64,000 bases of DNA from an uncultured Bacteroidales bacterium. Its GTDB lineage: Bacteria > Bacteroidota > Bacteroidia > Bacteroidales > UBA932. Location: assembly GCA_910585445.1 (NCBI GenBank), contig CAJUEK010000001.1, positions 1 through 64,000 on the forward strand. The letters run 5' to 3'. A program made the translations under genes and the position numbers. Positions 1-7,972 of the stretch are shown piece after piece. How positions within the stretch are numbered: the first letter of the stretch is position 1; the number at the start of each line of letters is the position of its first letter. Below the pieces are notes generated by a model. The model worked only from the letters and a program-made list of their open reading frames with translations, did not search any database and was not told where the DNA came from.

Positions 1-28
1 TAGGTGCCAGTCCTAATTTTGTTTCGCT

Positions 29-253
29 TCAAAAAGTTTTATCGGACAGCAATAACAAAAAATAAGCATTCTGCTGATATATGCATCTATATGACTCATA
101 TCTGACAATATCTCGCATATGATACAAACACTGCTGCAGAGCTTCCTCAAAGTCGCTGATCTCGACATTCGACTGCCCCACTACAGGCACTGAGTCTATG
201 CTCACTTTTGCCGTAACCTGCTGTTCCTCTTCATGTTTGTTAATTTCGCCCAT
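29..253 (-). CDS. Small hypothetical protein, 74 aa
   Basis: I do not recognise this protein. The ATG at 253 lies 11 bases after the stop of the AlbA_2-type regulator gene on the same strand, so it is probably the last gene of that transcript. The N-terminal third is acidic and glutamine-rich, the middle has Tyr and Cys residues, and the end is a short hydrophobic run (FLLLL) too short for a clear membrane segment. There is no signal peptide. It lies within the decayed element and may itself be a remnant. Confidence 0.4.
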   Translation of the reverse strand: MGEINKHEEEQQVTAKVSIDSVPVVGQSNVEISDFEEALQQCLYHMRDIVRYESYRCIYQQNAYFLLLLSDKTF

Positions 254-264
254 TGGTCAATACC

Positions 265-1613
265 TTATAATATGATCCACTTACCAAGTTTACGTCCTCC
301 TTCACGACGAATAATTTCCTTCTCAACAAGATCCTTGATCAAGCGTTGAATATGCCGTGATGTAAGCCCTAGCATAGACGCCAACTCAGCAGCTGTTACA
401 GTTGGATTTTCTGCCATAATAGACATAATATCAGCCTGTTCTTTTACGACATCTTTTACGACATACTGCAAGTTAGGCAGAGTGATGAAGAATGAGCTGA
501 GTTCAGATTTGAACACAGGCTTGGCGCCATTGCTGACATTAGCATACATCTGATAGTCTTCAACTATCTTCTTGAAACCACTGCCGCGACGGTCCATATA
601 GCGAAGGCGGTTGAATATATCGGCAATAACCGGATTACGACGGCGTGACGGCACATTCAACACATCTAGATTCTGAACCATTGTACCATCCATCATACCT
701 CCCGGAGAATAAATCTCAAGACGGTCATCGAACATATCTATATGGACTTCGCTGCCGTAATCAAGGTAATCCCTATGGATAAAAGCATTCACACAGCTTT
801 CAAGAACAGCCCTTTCTGGATATTCAGGCATTTCCTGCCTGTCATCGGGAAGTTTCTTCCAGGCCTTCTGGAATTGCGGGCAACAAACGCAGTTGCTTCC
901 TGAAGAAGAGAGATAAGACTACCTGAGAACTCAGCATCATCAATAGCATCCATCAGTCCCGGAGCCTTTGTGAGACCATTCCATCTGGTACAGAATACAC
1001 GAGAATGACGAACTGGACTCTCATCTGCAATGAGCGCTCCAGCATTGGTAAGTTCTCCATTTTCATTTATGATACCCCAAGACTCATAATCCGTATCAAG
1101 AAACTCATTATGAGTTCGCTGCTTGCAGACAGAGCGGAGTTTGGTAAATGCCATATTCTTATATTCATACGGGGATGTAAGGCTGTCATATGGAGTACCC
1201 GCACCTTTGAGTACAAGACGACGGATGGCAGTTCTGTCTGCTATCACACTCTCGTTACCTATACGTACAAATGCCTGACGATTACCGTCTCCAACATAAT
1301 AGTATGGAGTTTCCTTTCCCGGGAATACAGTAAGAACTACTATCTTCTTGTCATCAATCACCTCTGGAGCAAGGTGAATTTCCGGGATAGGATCCATCTT
1401 AGTCTTGACAGTCTCACTGATAATCTCACAATCCCTTTCGCAATCAGCAAGTCCAACAACATCTCCGTCATCGTTTATACCAAACAACAACTTACCACCC
1501 ATGCCATTAGCAAAGGCAGAGACACTCTTAAGCCAACTCTTCGGCTTTTTATATTCGAGCATCTCCTTCTTGTCATATTCCGTCGCCTCTCCTATCAGTC
1601 TCTTGATATCCAT
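265..1613 (-). pseudogene. Frameshifted AlbA_2/Schlafen-type ATP-binding regulator
   Basis: Two overlapping reading frames together make one protein of the AlbA_2 (divergent AAA_4) plus HATPase_c_4-like plus winged-helix architecture, common as accessory transcriptional regulators in Bacteroidota. The upstream frame (1613-789) carries the AlbA_2 part (EYKKPKSW, FANGMGGKLLFGI). The downstream frame (831-265) carries the ATPase-like part (NAFIHRDYLDYGSEVHI, MFDDRLEIYSPGG) and a C-terminal helix-turn-helix. In the downstream frame, sequence continues upstream of its first ATG as WKKLPDDRQE, which fits the family; the two frames meet near 861-872, so a one-base indel explains the break. It could be a real mutation or a sequencing error. 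A promoter box lies at 1637-1644. Confidence 0.75.
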
Positions 1614-1636
1614 ACTTCCAGTTTTATTTCATTCCA

Positions 1637-1644
1637 CAAATTTA
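1637..1644 (-). promoter_or_regulatory. Promoter -7 box (TAAATTTG) of the AlbA_2-type gene
   Basis: On the minus strand this reads TAAATTTG, matching the Bacteroidota -7 consensus TAnnTTTG. The regulator ATG is 23 bases downstream of the box. The -33 element is not clear. Confidence 0.45.
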
Positions 1645-1676
1645 ATCTTTTCCTATGATGAACGACACATCCCGTC

Positions 1677-1733
1677 AAATTTTGTCGACTAACAAGTCTA
1701 TCTCAACCCCAATTGCAAAATTTTGTCGATTAA
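1677..1733. repeat. Two direct repeats AAATTTTGTCGAyTAA
   Basis: Two 16-base copies, 1677-1692 and 1718-1733, differ at one position and start 41 bp apart, about four helical turns. Each contains the palindrome-like core AAATTTTG. They sit upstream of the AlbA_2 gene promoter and between it and the integrase 3' end, so they may be operator sites for the regulator or an element-specific binding site. Confidence 0.45.
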
Positions 1734-1776
1734 GACACTTTTCAATCTCGTACTTTTCCCCGATTCCCCCGAGATT

Positions 1777-3220
1777 TTAGGATTTCTTCACCATAGCAAT
1801 CAACGCCTTCAACTGCTCCGGAGTAAGTCCCTTGAACTCTTCCATAATGTCAGCATCATCATTCAACTTCAGGAGCCTCGAATTGAACTCCATCTGCTGG
1901 GCAAGAGGGAAGGCATCGATATAGCGGTTGGTGATATTAGTGTCTACAGAGTGACCCATACTCTCGGATATATAGTTATGAGGAACTCCTGCGTGAGTAA
2001 GGTTTGTCGCAAAGGAGTGTCTGCACCATGTGCAACTTGGCTGGACCTCCCAGCCCATACTCTTGACAAGACGGCGGACACGTTTCTTGATGTTCTGATT
2101 CTCCATCGCAACACGCTTCCTCCTGTCTATCGGAGTCATGGCATCGCCATATATGCCCGGAAACACCAAGGATCCCTTTATAGGCGGGGCAGCAATCTGA
2201 TCAAGAATAGTCTGCAATGGAGGAATGATTGGAATTACAACCTCATTGTCACTTCTGTCCTCCGTCTTTTGGCGGACGAACTGGAATGACTTCTTTCCGC
2301 TTTGGAAATAATGGTCGTTATATGTCAGATGTGCAGCATCGGCCAAGTTGAAGCCGTTGCCAAGATATTGGACAAGGAAGAGGCCTAATGAATAATGAGT
2401 GTTCTCTTTCCAATCCACATCCCACTCCTCCGGATAACGCTTCTCGAGGAAACAATTATACAGTTCAGTCATCTGTTCGACTGTAAGGTAAAACGACTTT
2501 CGGGTTGCTCCCCTTGAAATAGTAAACCTTGTCATCACCCTTTCCAAACGGATATGTGGCACGGGTCACGAATCCCTTCTTCTCACATACATTCCAAATT
2601 ACCCTGAAGGTTCTGAAGTACATTCCGACGGTGGTCTTGGATATACCGTCTTTGAGCAGAAGCCTCTCCCATTCTTTTAGGTCCTCAGTAGAGATATTGA
2701 ATCCAGGGCGATTACCCAGATATTTAAGAAACGAATTTCTTGCAGCCAGATAATTAGCACACGTTCCTATCGACTTCTGATTCGCAACAGTATCCCAGAT
2801 ATTCAAGAAACTATCCGTACTGCTCTTGCCTGTGATCATCGTCTTTATTGCAGGGATTGTAAGCTTGGTTGTCTTACTCAGGGTGACAAGCTGTTGCAGA
2901 TAATCTTCAAAATCTGCAAGAAGTCTCATCTTTATATCATATGGACGTTCCTTGTCAGCCTGGCTCGCAGCGACTCTTCCCTTACCAGTTGCCTTACATA
3001 TATCTTAATACTGCTCCCTGGTAAATTTATCGGGAAGCCTTAGATAATATCTGTCTCTATCTATAGTGAATCTGATGGCTGCAGGCATAGGTTTACCATC
3101 ACACTCTCGCCTTGTGTCAAGGGTAAGACTGATGAGACAATTGCCAACTTTGGTCTGTTTTAGGGCCAACGGTGAACACCGAATTTTATTTTCTTCAGAA
3201 ACGTTCTTCATAATCGCCAT
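1777..3220 (-). pseudogene. Tyrosine integrase with in-frame stop and frameshift
   Basis: A Bacteroidales tyrosine recombinase split into three pieces. The N-terminal arm-binding part (start at 3220) ends in TAA at 3005-3007. Reading straight through that stop in the same frame gives DICKATGKGRV and then the core-binding (SAM-like) domain, so the stop is a nonsense change. A second break near 2500-2510 shifts the frame at NPK/RKSFYLTVEQM. The C-terminal catalytic domain keeps the typical box TWCRHSFATNL (catalytic His/Arg region) and the Tyr region near TNRYIDAFP. Each C-terminal piece lacks its own good start, so the enzyme is probably inactive. It lies next to a tRNA fragment, the usual position of an integrase relative to its att site. 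Confidence 0.85.
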
Positions 3221-3320
3221 TTTACAGCTCTAAGATAGCGATTTTTCTTAAAAATCCGTGAACACCTCGTGAACACCAAACTTTTTATTTAAGCATTTTC
3301 AGTGGTTTTCACTAATTCCA

Positions 3321-3328
3321 CAAAAGTA
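3321..3328 (-). promoter_or_regulatory. Candidate -7 box (TACTTTTG) of the integrase gene
   Basis: The minus strand reads TACTTTTG, a match to TAnnTTTG. The integrase ATG at 3220 is about 100 bases downstream. Confidence 0.3.
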
Positions 3329-3391
3329 TTAAATAACTGATTATCAATGCTTTTTGTTTTAACCTATTTTCAAAAATTCCCCTATTTACCA

Positions 3392-3433
3392 TTCATAATC
3401 ATGAGGTCCGCAGTTCAATCCTGCGTCCCACTA
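3392..3433 (+). other. 3' half of a CAT-anticodon tRNA gene, likely att site
   Basis: The sequence has exact tRNA geometry from position 32 to 73: anticodon loop TTCATAA (anticodon CAT), 3' anticodon strand TCATG, a five-base variable loop AGGTC, a perfect 5-bp T stem (CGCAG/CTGCG) around loop TTCAATC, the acceptor 3' strand TCCCACT and discriminator A. The required 5' anticodon strand CATGA is absent (TACCA instead), so the 5' half is missing. No CCA follows. This is the pattern left when an integrase recombines within the 3' half of a tRNA gene. The intact Met or Ile2 tRNA should be at the other end of the element, left of the window. Confidence 0.75.
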
Positions 3434-3442
3434 CTGAAAATC

Positions 3443-3478
3443 AACGACTTACAGACTATCTGCAAGTCGTTTTTTCTT
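3443..3478 (+). terminator. Rho-independent terminator
   Basis: An 11-bp near-perfect stem (ACGACTTACAG pairing with CTGCAAGTCGT, one mismatch) is followed by TTTTTT. It directly follows the tRNA fragment, so it is probably the original terminator of that tRNA gene. Confidence 0.8.
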
Positions 3479-3638
3479 TATATTTTCGCCTGTTTGCATA
3501 AGATTTGCATAAAAAACTTCTATAATTTCTTTCCTACTGGAGCACCCATCTTCCATTCTTTTTTCCGCCTATTCTATCAAGTTTATCTACTTTTAACTCG
3601 GATATCCTTCTCTTAATTTACATCCTCTCCCTCCCAAG

Positions 3639-3675
3639 AAAAAAGGCCTGCTAAAAATATTAGCCAAGCCCTTTA
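3639..3675 (-). terminator. Terminator of smpB
   Basis: On the minus strand, a hairpin (GGCTAA pairing with TTAGC, extended by GGGC/GGCC-type pairs) is followed by TTTTTTC. It lies about 70 bases after the smpB stop. Confidence 0.65.
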
Positions 3676-3742
3676 TCATAAGTTCAACTCATCCCTACCT
3701 CAGACATCATATTCTCGGATGGCCGGGACGAACTTTATCTTG

Positions 3743-4192
3743 TCACATGCGCTCCATCTCGCGGCGCAGGTCCTTTTCCTTTATGGAGGCACGCTTGTCA
3801 TACTCTTTCTTTCCGCGTGCAAGCGCTATAAGCAGCTTGGCATATCCGTTATCGGAAATATAAAGCTTGACCGCAACTATTGTAAGACCTTTCTCCTTAA
3901 CGGAACGCTGCAGACGGTTCAGCTCCCTGCGGCTCAGAAGAAGCTTACGGTCACGTCTGGGATCATGCTTGCCCCAGCTTCCCCACCAATAATCCGCCAC
4001 ATGCATATTCTTGACATACAGCTCATTACCGCTAAAGTAGCAGAACGCATCAACCAGCGACGCTTTTCCTGCCCTTATTGACTTGATTTCCGTACCCGTA
4101 AGCACAATCCCCGCCTGAAAGGTCTCTATGAACTCATAGTCAAAAGAGGCCCTCCTGTTCTTTATCTCAACACTGCTCTTTGCTTTAGGCAT
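3743..4192 (-). CDS. smpB: SsrA-binding protein SmpB
   Basis: 149 residues, normal for SmpB, which binds tmRNA and delivers it to stalled ribosomes for trans-translation in the cytoplasm. The family's core is visible: NRRASFDYEF, GIVLTGTEIKSIR, NMHVADYWWGSW, HDPRRDRKLLLSRRE and a basic C-terminal tail. The frame is open upstream of the ATG at 4192, but the protein start MPKAKSS fits the family and a promoter box sits at 4289-4296, so the longer extension is unlikely to be translated. It appears monocistronic, with its own terminator. No tmRNA gene was found nearby. Confidence 0.95.
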   Translation of the reverse strand: MPKAKSSVEIKNRRASFDYEFIETFQAGIVLTGTEIKSIRAGKASLVDAFCYFSGNELYVKNMHVADYWWGSWGKHDPRRDRKLLLSRRELNRLQRSVKEKGLTIVAVKLYISDNGYAKLLIALARGKKEYDKRASIKEKDLRREMERM

Positions 4193-4288
4193 AATATAAT
4201 CATTTAAAATTTTTGGAAACAGTTTCATGCCTGTTTCAATACCACGGAACAGTCCCGAAACACCATTCCACAATTGACAATTCCGTTG

Positions 4289-4296
4289 CAAATGTA
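4289..4296 (-). promoter_or_regulatory. Promoter -7 box (TACATTTG) of smpB
   Basis: Minus strand TACATTTG matches the Bacteroidota -7 consensus. The smpB ATG at 4192 lies about 97 bases downstream. Confidence 0.5.
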
Positions 4297-4299
4297 GTG

Positions 4300-4698
4300 C
4301 TTTTTTCACATTCCTCCGGATTTTTTCACACAAACACCTCCGCACAGCCACTCCACCCCTCGGAAACAGGACAACAAGCGTGGAACGCAACAAGATAACC
4401 ATCAACACTTTACCCAAAGACGATGCCCCTAAAACGGGGAATCGCATTTTCATTAAGCACTATCAATCACCACCTTACGCACCACACTTAGCCGCCTTGG
4501 CACAATACCCCTGGTTGTGTCCAAGTTTTCCGGTACACCTCAGCCCCCAACTCATAAGACATCCAAGAACATAAGCAGCAACCGCATTCCAGCACGTCCA
4601 CACAGCCATAATAGAGCCATGTCAAAAGAGCCCACAGAAGAGCACCACAGCACCACCGAAAAACTCAGCCGGACGCTCCCCGTTTCAATACGAATGCC
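4300..4698. other. 400-bp intergenic region, no supported gene
   Basis: The plus strand is strikingly rich in A and C and poor in G. Short open frames exist on both strands but none resembles a protein, and the minus-strand one is only an upstream extension of smpB. I looked for tmRNA, SRP RNA and RNase P landmarks and saw none. Confidence 0.4.
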
Positions 4699-4706
4699 TA
4701 TCTTTG
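4699..4706 (+). promoter_or_regulatory. Promoter -7 box (TATCTTTG) of miaA
   Basis: TATCTTTGCA is a textbook Bacteroidota -7 element. Only seven bases separate it from the ATG at 4714, so transcription would begin at or very near the start codon. Confidence 0.6.
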
Positions 4707-4713
4707 CATAGCT

Positions 4714-5703
4714 ATGACCAAAAGAACATTCACACCTATTCCGCCCATGGCCCAGCTGCCTCCCGCAGAAACAATAAATGCGGAAGAACTTGTATGCAAA
4801 TACATTTCAAGAGAAATAGACCTGATATGCGTGCTCGGCCCGACCGCATCCGGCAAAACAAGATATGCAGTACAGCTTGCCGGGGAAATCAACAGCATTC
4901 TCAGCGCAATGGCAGACAGGCCCGTCTCCGGTGGAGCGGAAATCATTTCCGCAGACTCCAGGCAGGTTTACAGAGGAATGGACATCGGGACAGGCAAGGA
5001 CCTTTCCGAATACGGAGACATTCCTTACCATCTCATGGACATAGCTGACGCAGGCTCAAAATACAATATCTTCGAATACCAGCGCGACTTCGGAAAAGCA
5101 TACGCAGACATACGGGAAAGAGACGGGATACCGATATTGTGCGGAGGCTCCGGTCTCTATATAGAGGCTGCTACACGCGGCTACTCGCTCCCGGAAGTCC
5201 CTGCCGACGAAAAGCTCAGGGCGGAACTCGAAAAAGAGAGCACTGAAGACCTCGTTAAACGGCTCTCCTCTCTCAAACCGCTTCACAACTCCACCGACTA
5301 TGACACCAGGAAAAGGCTCATACGTGCCCTTGAAATTGCCATATATGAAGCAGAGCACCCGGTGACACACACAGTGAGCCTTCCCAAAAACACATTCTAC
5401 ATAGGCACGCTCGTCTCACGGGATGAGCGCAACGCAAGAATAGACAGAAGACTCGACGCGAGACTTCAGGAAGGAATGGTTGAAGAGATAAAGGGACTGC
5501 TTGACGGCGGCATACCTGCTGAAGACCTCATATACTACGGGCTTGAATACAAATTCGTCACCTTATATCTGACAGGAGAACTGACATACGGACAGATGCG
5601 CGAACAGCTCGCCACAGCCATCCATCAATTCGCCAAGCGTCAGATGACATGGTTCAGGGGCATGGAGCGCAAAGGCATAAGGATACACTGGACACAAGTC
5701 TGA
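4714..5703 (+). CDS. miaA: tRNA dimethylallyltransferase MiaA
   Basis: 329 residues. MiaA transfers a dimethylallyl group to N6 of A37 in tRNAs reading UNN codons. The P-loop LGPTASGKT lies at about residues 42-50, followed by ISADSRQVYRGMDIGTGK, the PYHLMDI motif and GGSGLYIEA. The C-terminal part has the tRNA-binding pattern ending QFAKRQMTWFRG. About 35 residues precede the P-loop, longer than usual; the next ATG (4747) would also be possible. The promoter box is so close that the message may be leaderless. It is transcribed alone and converges on trmB, five bases away. Confidence 0.95.
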   Translation: MTKRTFTPIPPMAQLPPAETINAEELVCKYISREIDLICVLGPTASGKTRYAVQLAGEINSILSAMADRPVSGGAEIISADSRQVYRGMDIGTGKDLSEYGDIPYHLMDIADAGSKYNIFEYQRDFGKAYADIRERDGIPILCGGSGLYIEAATRGYSLPEVPADEKLRAELEKESTEDLVKRLSSLKPLHNSTDYDTRKRLIRALEIAIYEAEHPVTHTVSLPKNTFYIGTLVSRDERNARIDRRLDARLQEGMVEEIKGLLDGGIPAEDLIYYGLEYKFVTLYLTGELTYGQMREQLATAIHQFAKRQMTWFRGMERKGIRIHWTQV

Positions 5704-5708
5704 GCCGC

Positions 5709-6533
5709 TTACCCTTCAGGATAGAATTTTGATTTCACAGACACGCCGGCCGGAGCCATGAAATGATGGTTCTCATCTTTCCATGCATCCTCATCCCATA
5801 CCGGACTCACATAATCGCCCTCATGGTCGGCTATGAAACTGAGGTACGTAATGCCTATCCCCTGGGCGAGATATTGCGACTCATAGAATGTCTGCACCTC
5901 AAACAGAGCCTCAACAGCATCCCGTCCACACACGGACATAAGCCCGCTCTCGAAAAGCCTGTCATGGTCTTCTCCGTAAATATCAATGGCGGACGCAAGA
6001 ATCTCCAGCTTGTTCTGCAAGGCCATAGCCTTTGAATATTCATGCAGATAACGGCTGTCTGTCTTAAGATGCACGATTCCTCCCGGCTTCAGAAACCTCC
6101 TGTACCTGTCCATGAAAAGCGGACTTGTAAGCCTCTTCTTTTCACGCCCGATCTGAGGGTCAGCAAAAGTAACCCACACCTCGGAAACCTCACCCGGAGC
6201 GAAAAGAGAACAGATGAACTCTATTCGTGTACGCAGGAACGCCACATTGCCAAGTCCATGCTTCTCCGCGTATCCGGCCCCTTTCCACAGACGCGCACCC
6301 TTGATGTCAACACCTATATAATTGCATGACGGATTGCGCATCGCCAGGTCAACGGTATATTCGCCCTTTCCGCATCCAAGCTCAAGCACAATAGGATTGT
6401 CATTGCCGAAAAAATCCCTGTTCCAGTTACCTTTAAGAGGATGGTCACAATTCAGAACCTGGTCAGTCGAAGGCTGCACCATGCATCTGAAAGTCTCATT
6501 CTCACGAAATTTCCTCAATTTGTCCTTTCCCAT
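5709..6533 (-). CDS. trmB: tRNA (guanine46-N7)-methyltransferase TrmB
   Basis: 274 residues of a Rossmann-type SAM methyltransferase that forms m7G46 in tRNA. The SAM motif VLELGCGKGEYTVDLA is at about residues 49-64, then YIGVDIKG, the catalytic-region TFADPQIGREKKR and the HLKTDS motif, all characteristic of TrmB. It is the last gene of a minus-strand run (trxA to trmB) and starts three bases after ricT ends. Confidence 0.93.
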   Translation of the reverse strand: MGKDKLRKFRENETFRCMVQPSTDQVLNCDHPLKGNWNRDFFGNDNPIVLELGCGKGEYTVDLAMRNPSCNYIGVDIKGARLWKGAGYAEKHGLGNVAFLRTRIEFICSLFAPGEVSEVWVTFADPQIGREKKRLTSPLFMDRYRRFLKPGGIVHLKTDSRYLHEYSKAMALQNKLEILASAIDIYGEDHDRLFESGLMSVCGRDAVEALFEVQTFYESQYLAQGIGITYLSFIADHEGDYVSPVWDEDAWKDENHHFMAPAGVSVKSKFYPEG

Positions 6534-6536
6534 GGC

Positions 6537-7955
6537 CTATTCCTTATCTGCAGGTTTATCCGTATGACGGGCACGTCCTCCAGCATTACCATGACGTGGA
6601 TGCTCGCCCGAATCCGCCTGACGCTCTCCCTGACGACTCTTCCAATTGTTACGTCTGCCGTCCGGTCTTCCGTTGCCGCCTCTGCCTCCGCGCAAGTCAT
6701 TATGGCGTTTTCCGGTTTCACGGTTTTCCGCACTGCCGGAAGCCTTGGCCTCACCATCCTGCGCTGGACGTGTAAACTTCCTTACGGCACCGTCTCCCTG
6801 TCCGGAATTTCCGCCCTGACGTCCGGCCGGCTTTCTCTTCTTCTTGCGCTTGCGGGCCTCATCGAAACGGTTTATGGCATCGTCACCGACAGCCGTGACA
6901 AACTCAGGCGCCACCGGCTCATCCTCATGTTTGAGCGACTCCGGCTTCACCCCGTTACGGTTCATGCGTATGATATCCCAAACCTCCTGTGCGGAGAGGG
7001 CATAAAGGTTGGCAAAAGAAGACTGGTCATAAGAAAAATACATTGTCTCCTTAAGAATATCCGTCTTCATCAGATATGCAAGACCGTCCTCAAATTCCAA
7101 AGGATTATAAACCTTAGGGATACGGGACTGCGCATCCATATACACGGCGGTCTCATAATTAAGGCAGCATTTGAGTTTGCCGCACTGCCCTGCAAGTTTC
7201 TGAGGATTAAGCGACAGGTCCTGGCAACGCGCCGCAGAAGTGGTAATGGACTGGAATCCGGATATATAGTTTGAGCAGCACAACTCACGCCCGCAGACAC
7301 CGAGGCCTCCGATAAGCCCGGCTTCCTGGCGTGCTCCAATCTGCTTCATCTCGATTCTTATCCGGAACTCCTCAGCAAACACCTTTATCAGCTGGCGGAA
7401 ATCCACACGTCCGTCAGCGATATAATAGAAAATCGCCTTGGTGCCGTCCCCCTGGAATTCCACATCTCCGATTTTCATCTCAAGCTCAAGCTCAGCAGCT
7501 ATCTGACGCGCACGAATCATGGTCTCATGTTCCCTTGCGATAGCCTCCTGCCACTTCTCTATGTCAAAAAGCTTGGCCTTGCGGTATATCTTCTTGAACT
7601 CGAAAGTCTCCGGATTAACACGCTTGCATTTCATCTGACGCGCGACAACAGGCCCTTCAAGCGTGACTATACCAAGGTCATGGCCATTTGCAGCCTCCAC
7701 AATCACCATGTCACCGGTCTTGATGCTCTGGCCGGACACATTCACATAAATGGCCTTGCGTGTATTCTTGAACCTGACTTCAAAATAGTCTTTGTACTGC
7801 TCCTGCTTTACTCCGGGAAGCCAGTCATAAACTTCAAGCTTGCAGCATCCCTGACGGTAGCGGCAATCAAGCTCGCCAGTTTCAAGGCGCTCAACGGTAC
7901 ATCCCCTCGAGCAGTCATATTTTTTCGATTCCTTATCGTTGTTCATAGTTGTCAA
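6537..7955 (-). CDS. ricT: PSP1-domain iron-sulfur protein, RicT/YaaT family
   Basis: 472 residues. The PSP1 C-terminal domain is recognised by VCGRELCCSNYI and GQCGKLKCCLNYE, Cys pairs that in the Bacillus homologue belong to an Fe-S-binding complex. An extra N-terminal Cys cluster (residues 15, 19, 31, 37, 38) is present. The last 110 residues or so are low-complexity, rich in Lys, Arg, Gly and Asn, as in RNA-binding tails; this tail is typical of Bacteroidota members. In Bacillus RicT helps control RNase Y; the role here is not known. It lies between holB and trmB, with 17- and 3-base gaps. Confidence 0.85.
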   Translation of the reverse strand: MTTMNNDKESKKYDCSRGCTVERLETGELDCRYRQGCCKLEVYDWLPGVKQEQYKDYFEVRFKNTRKAIYVNVSGQSIKTGDMVIVEAANGHDLGIVTLEGPVVARQMKCKRVNPETFEFKKIYRKAKLFDIEKWQEAIAREHETMIRARQIAAELELEMKIGDVEFQGDGTKAIFYYIADGRVDFRQLIKVFAEEFRIRIEMKQIGARQEAGLIGGLGVCGRELCCSNYISGFQSITTSAARCQDLSLNPQKLAGQCGKLKCCLNYETAVYMDAQSRIPKVYNPLEFEDGLAYLMKTDILKETMYFSYDQSSFANLYALSAQEVWDIIRMNRNGVKPESLKHEDEPVAPEFVTAVGDDAINRFDEARKRKKKRKPAGRQGGNSGQGDGAVRKFTRPAQDGEAKASGSAENRETGKRHNDLRGGRGGNGRPDGRRNNWKSRQGERQADSGEHPRHGNAGGRARHTDKPADKE

Positions 7956-7972
7956 CGGTCCTCAGGACCGGG

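Larger units (their letters stand above)
1..3433. mobile_element. Right end of a decayed integrative element (partial)
   Basis: Inferred from three things seen together: a tyrosine integrase gene (1777-3220), a truncated tRNA 3' half just outside it (3392-3433), and accessory genes further left. The tRNA fragment reads rightward, so the original 5' half and the other element end should lie left of this window. Both larger genes are broken (stop codon and frameshift in the integrase, frameshift in the regulator), so the element is probably immobile. Right of 3433 the genes are all housekeeping types. The left boundary is not visible. Confidence 0.55.

Noticed and set aside
1005..1658. 217-codon plus-strand frame opposite the AlbA_2-type gene
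   Set aside because: It is an antisense shadow; the minus strand carries recognisable domains.
4193..4453. 87-residue N-terminal extension of SmpB
   Set aside because: The promoter box at 4289-4296 lies inside it, and the family starts at MPKAKSS.
4380..4711. Two small plus-strand frames between smpB and miaA
   Set aside because: No similarity, biased composition explained by the A/C skew, and no promoter.
4193..4713. tmRNA or SRP RNA next to smpB
   Set aside because: No tRNA-like ends, GTTCGA loop or SRP tetraloop motif found on either strand.
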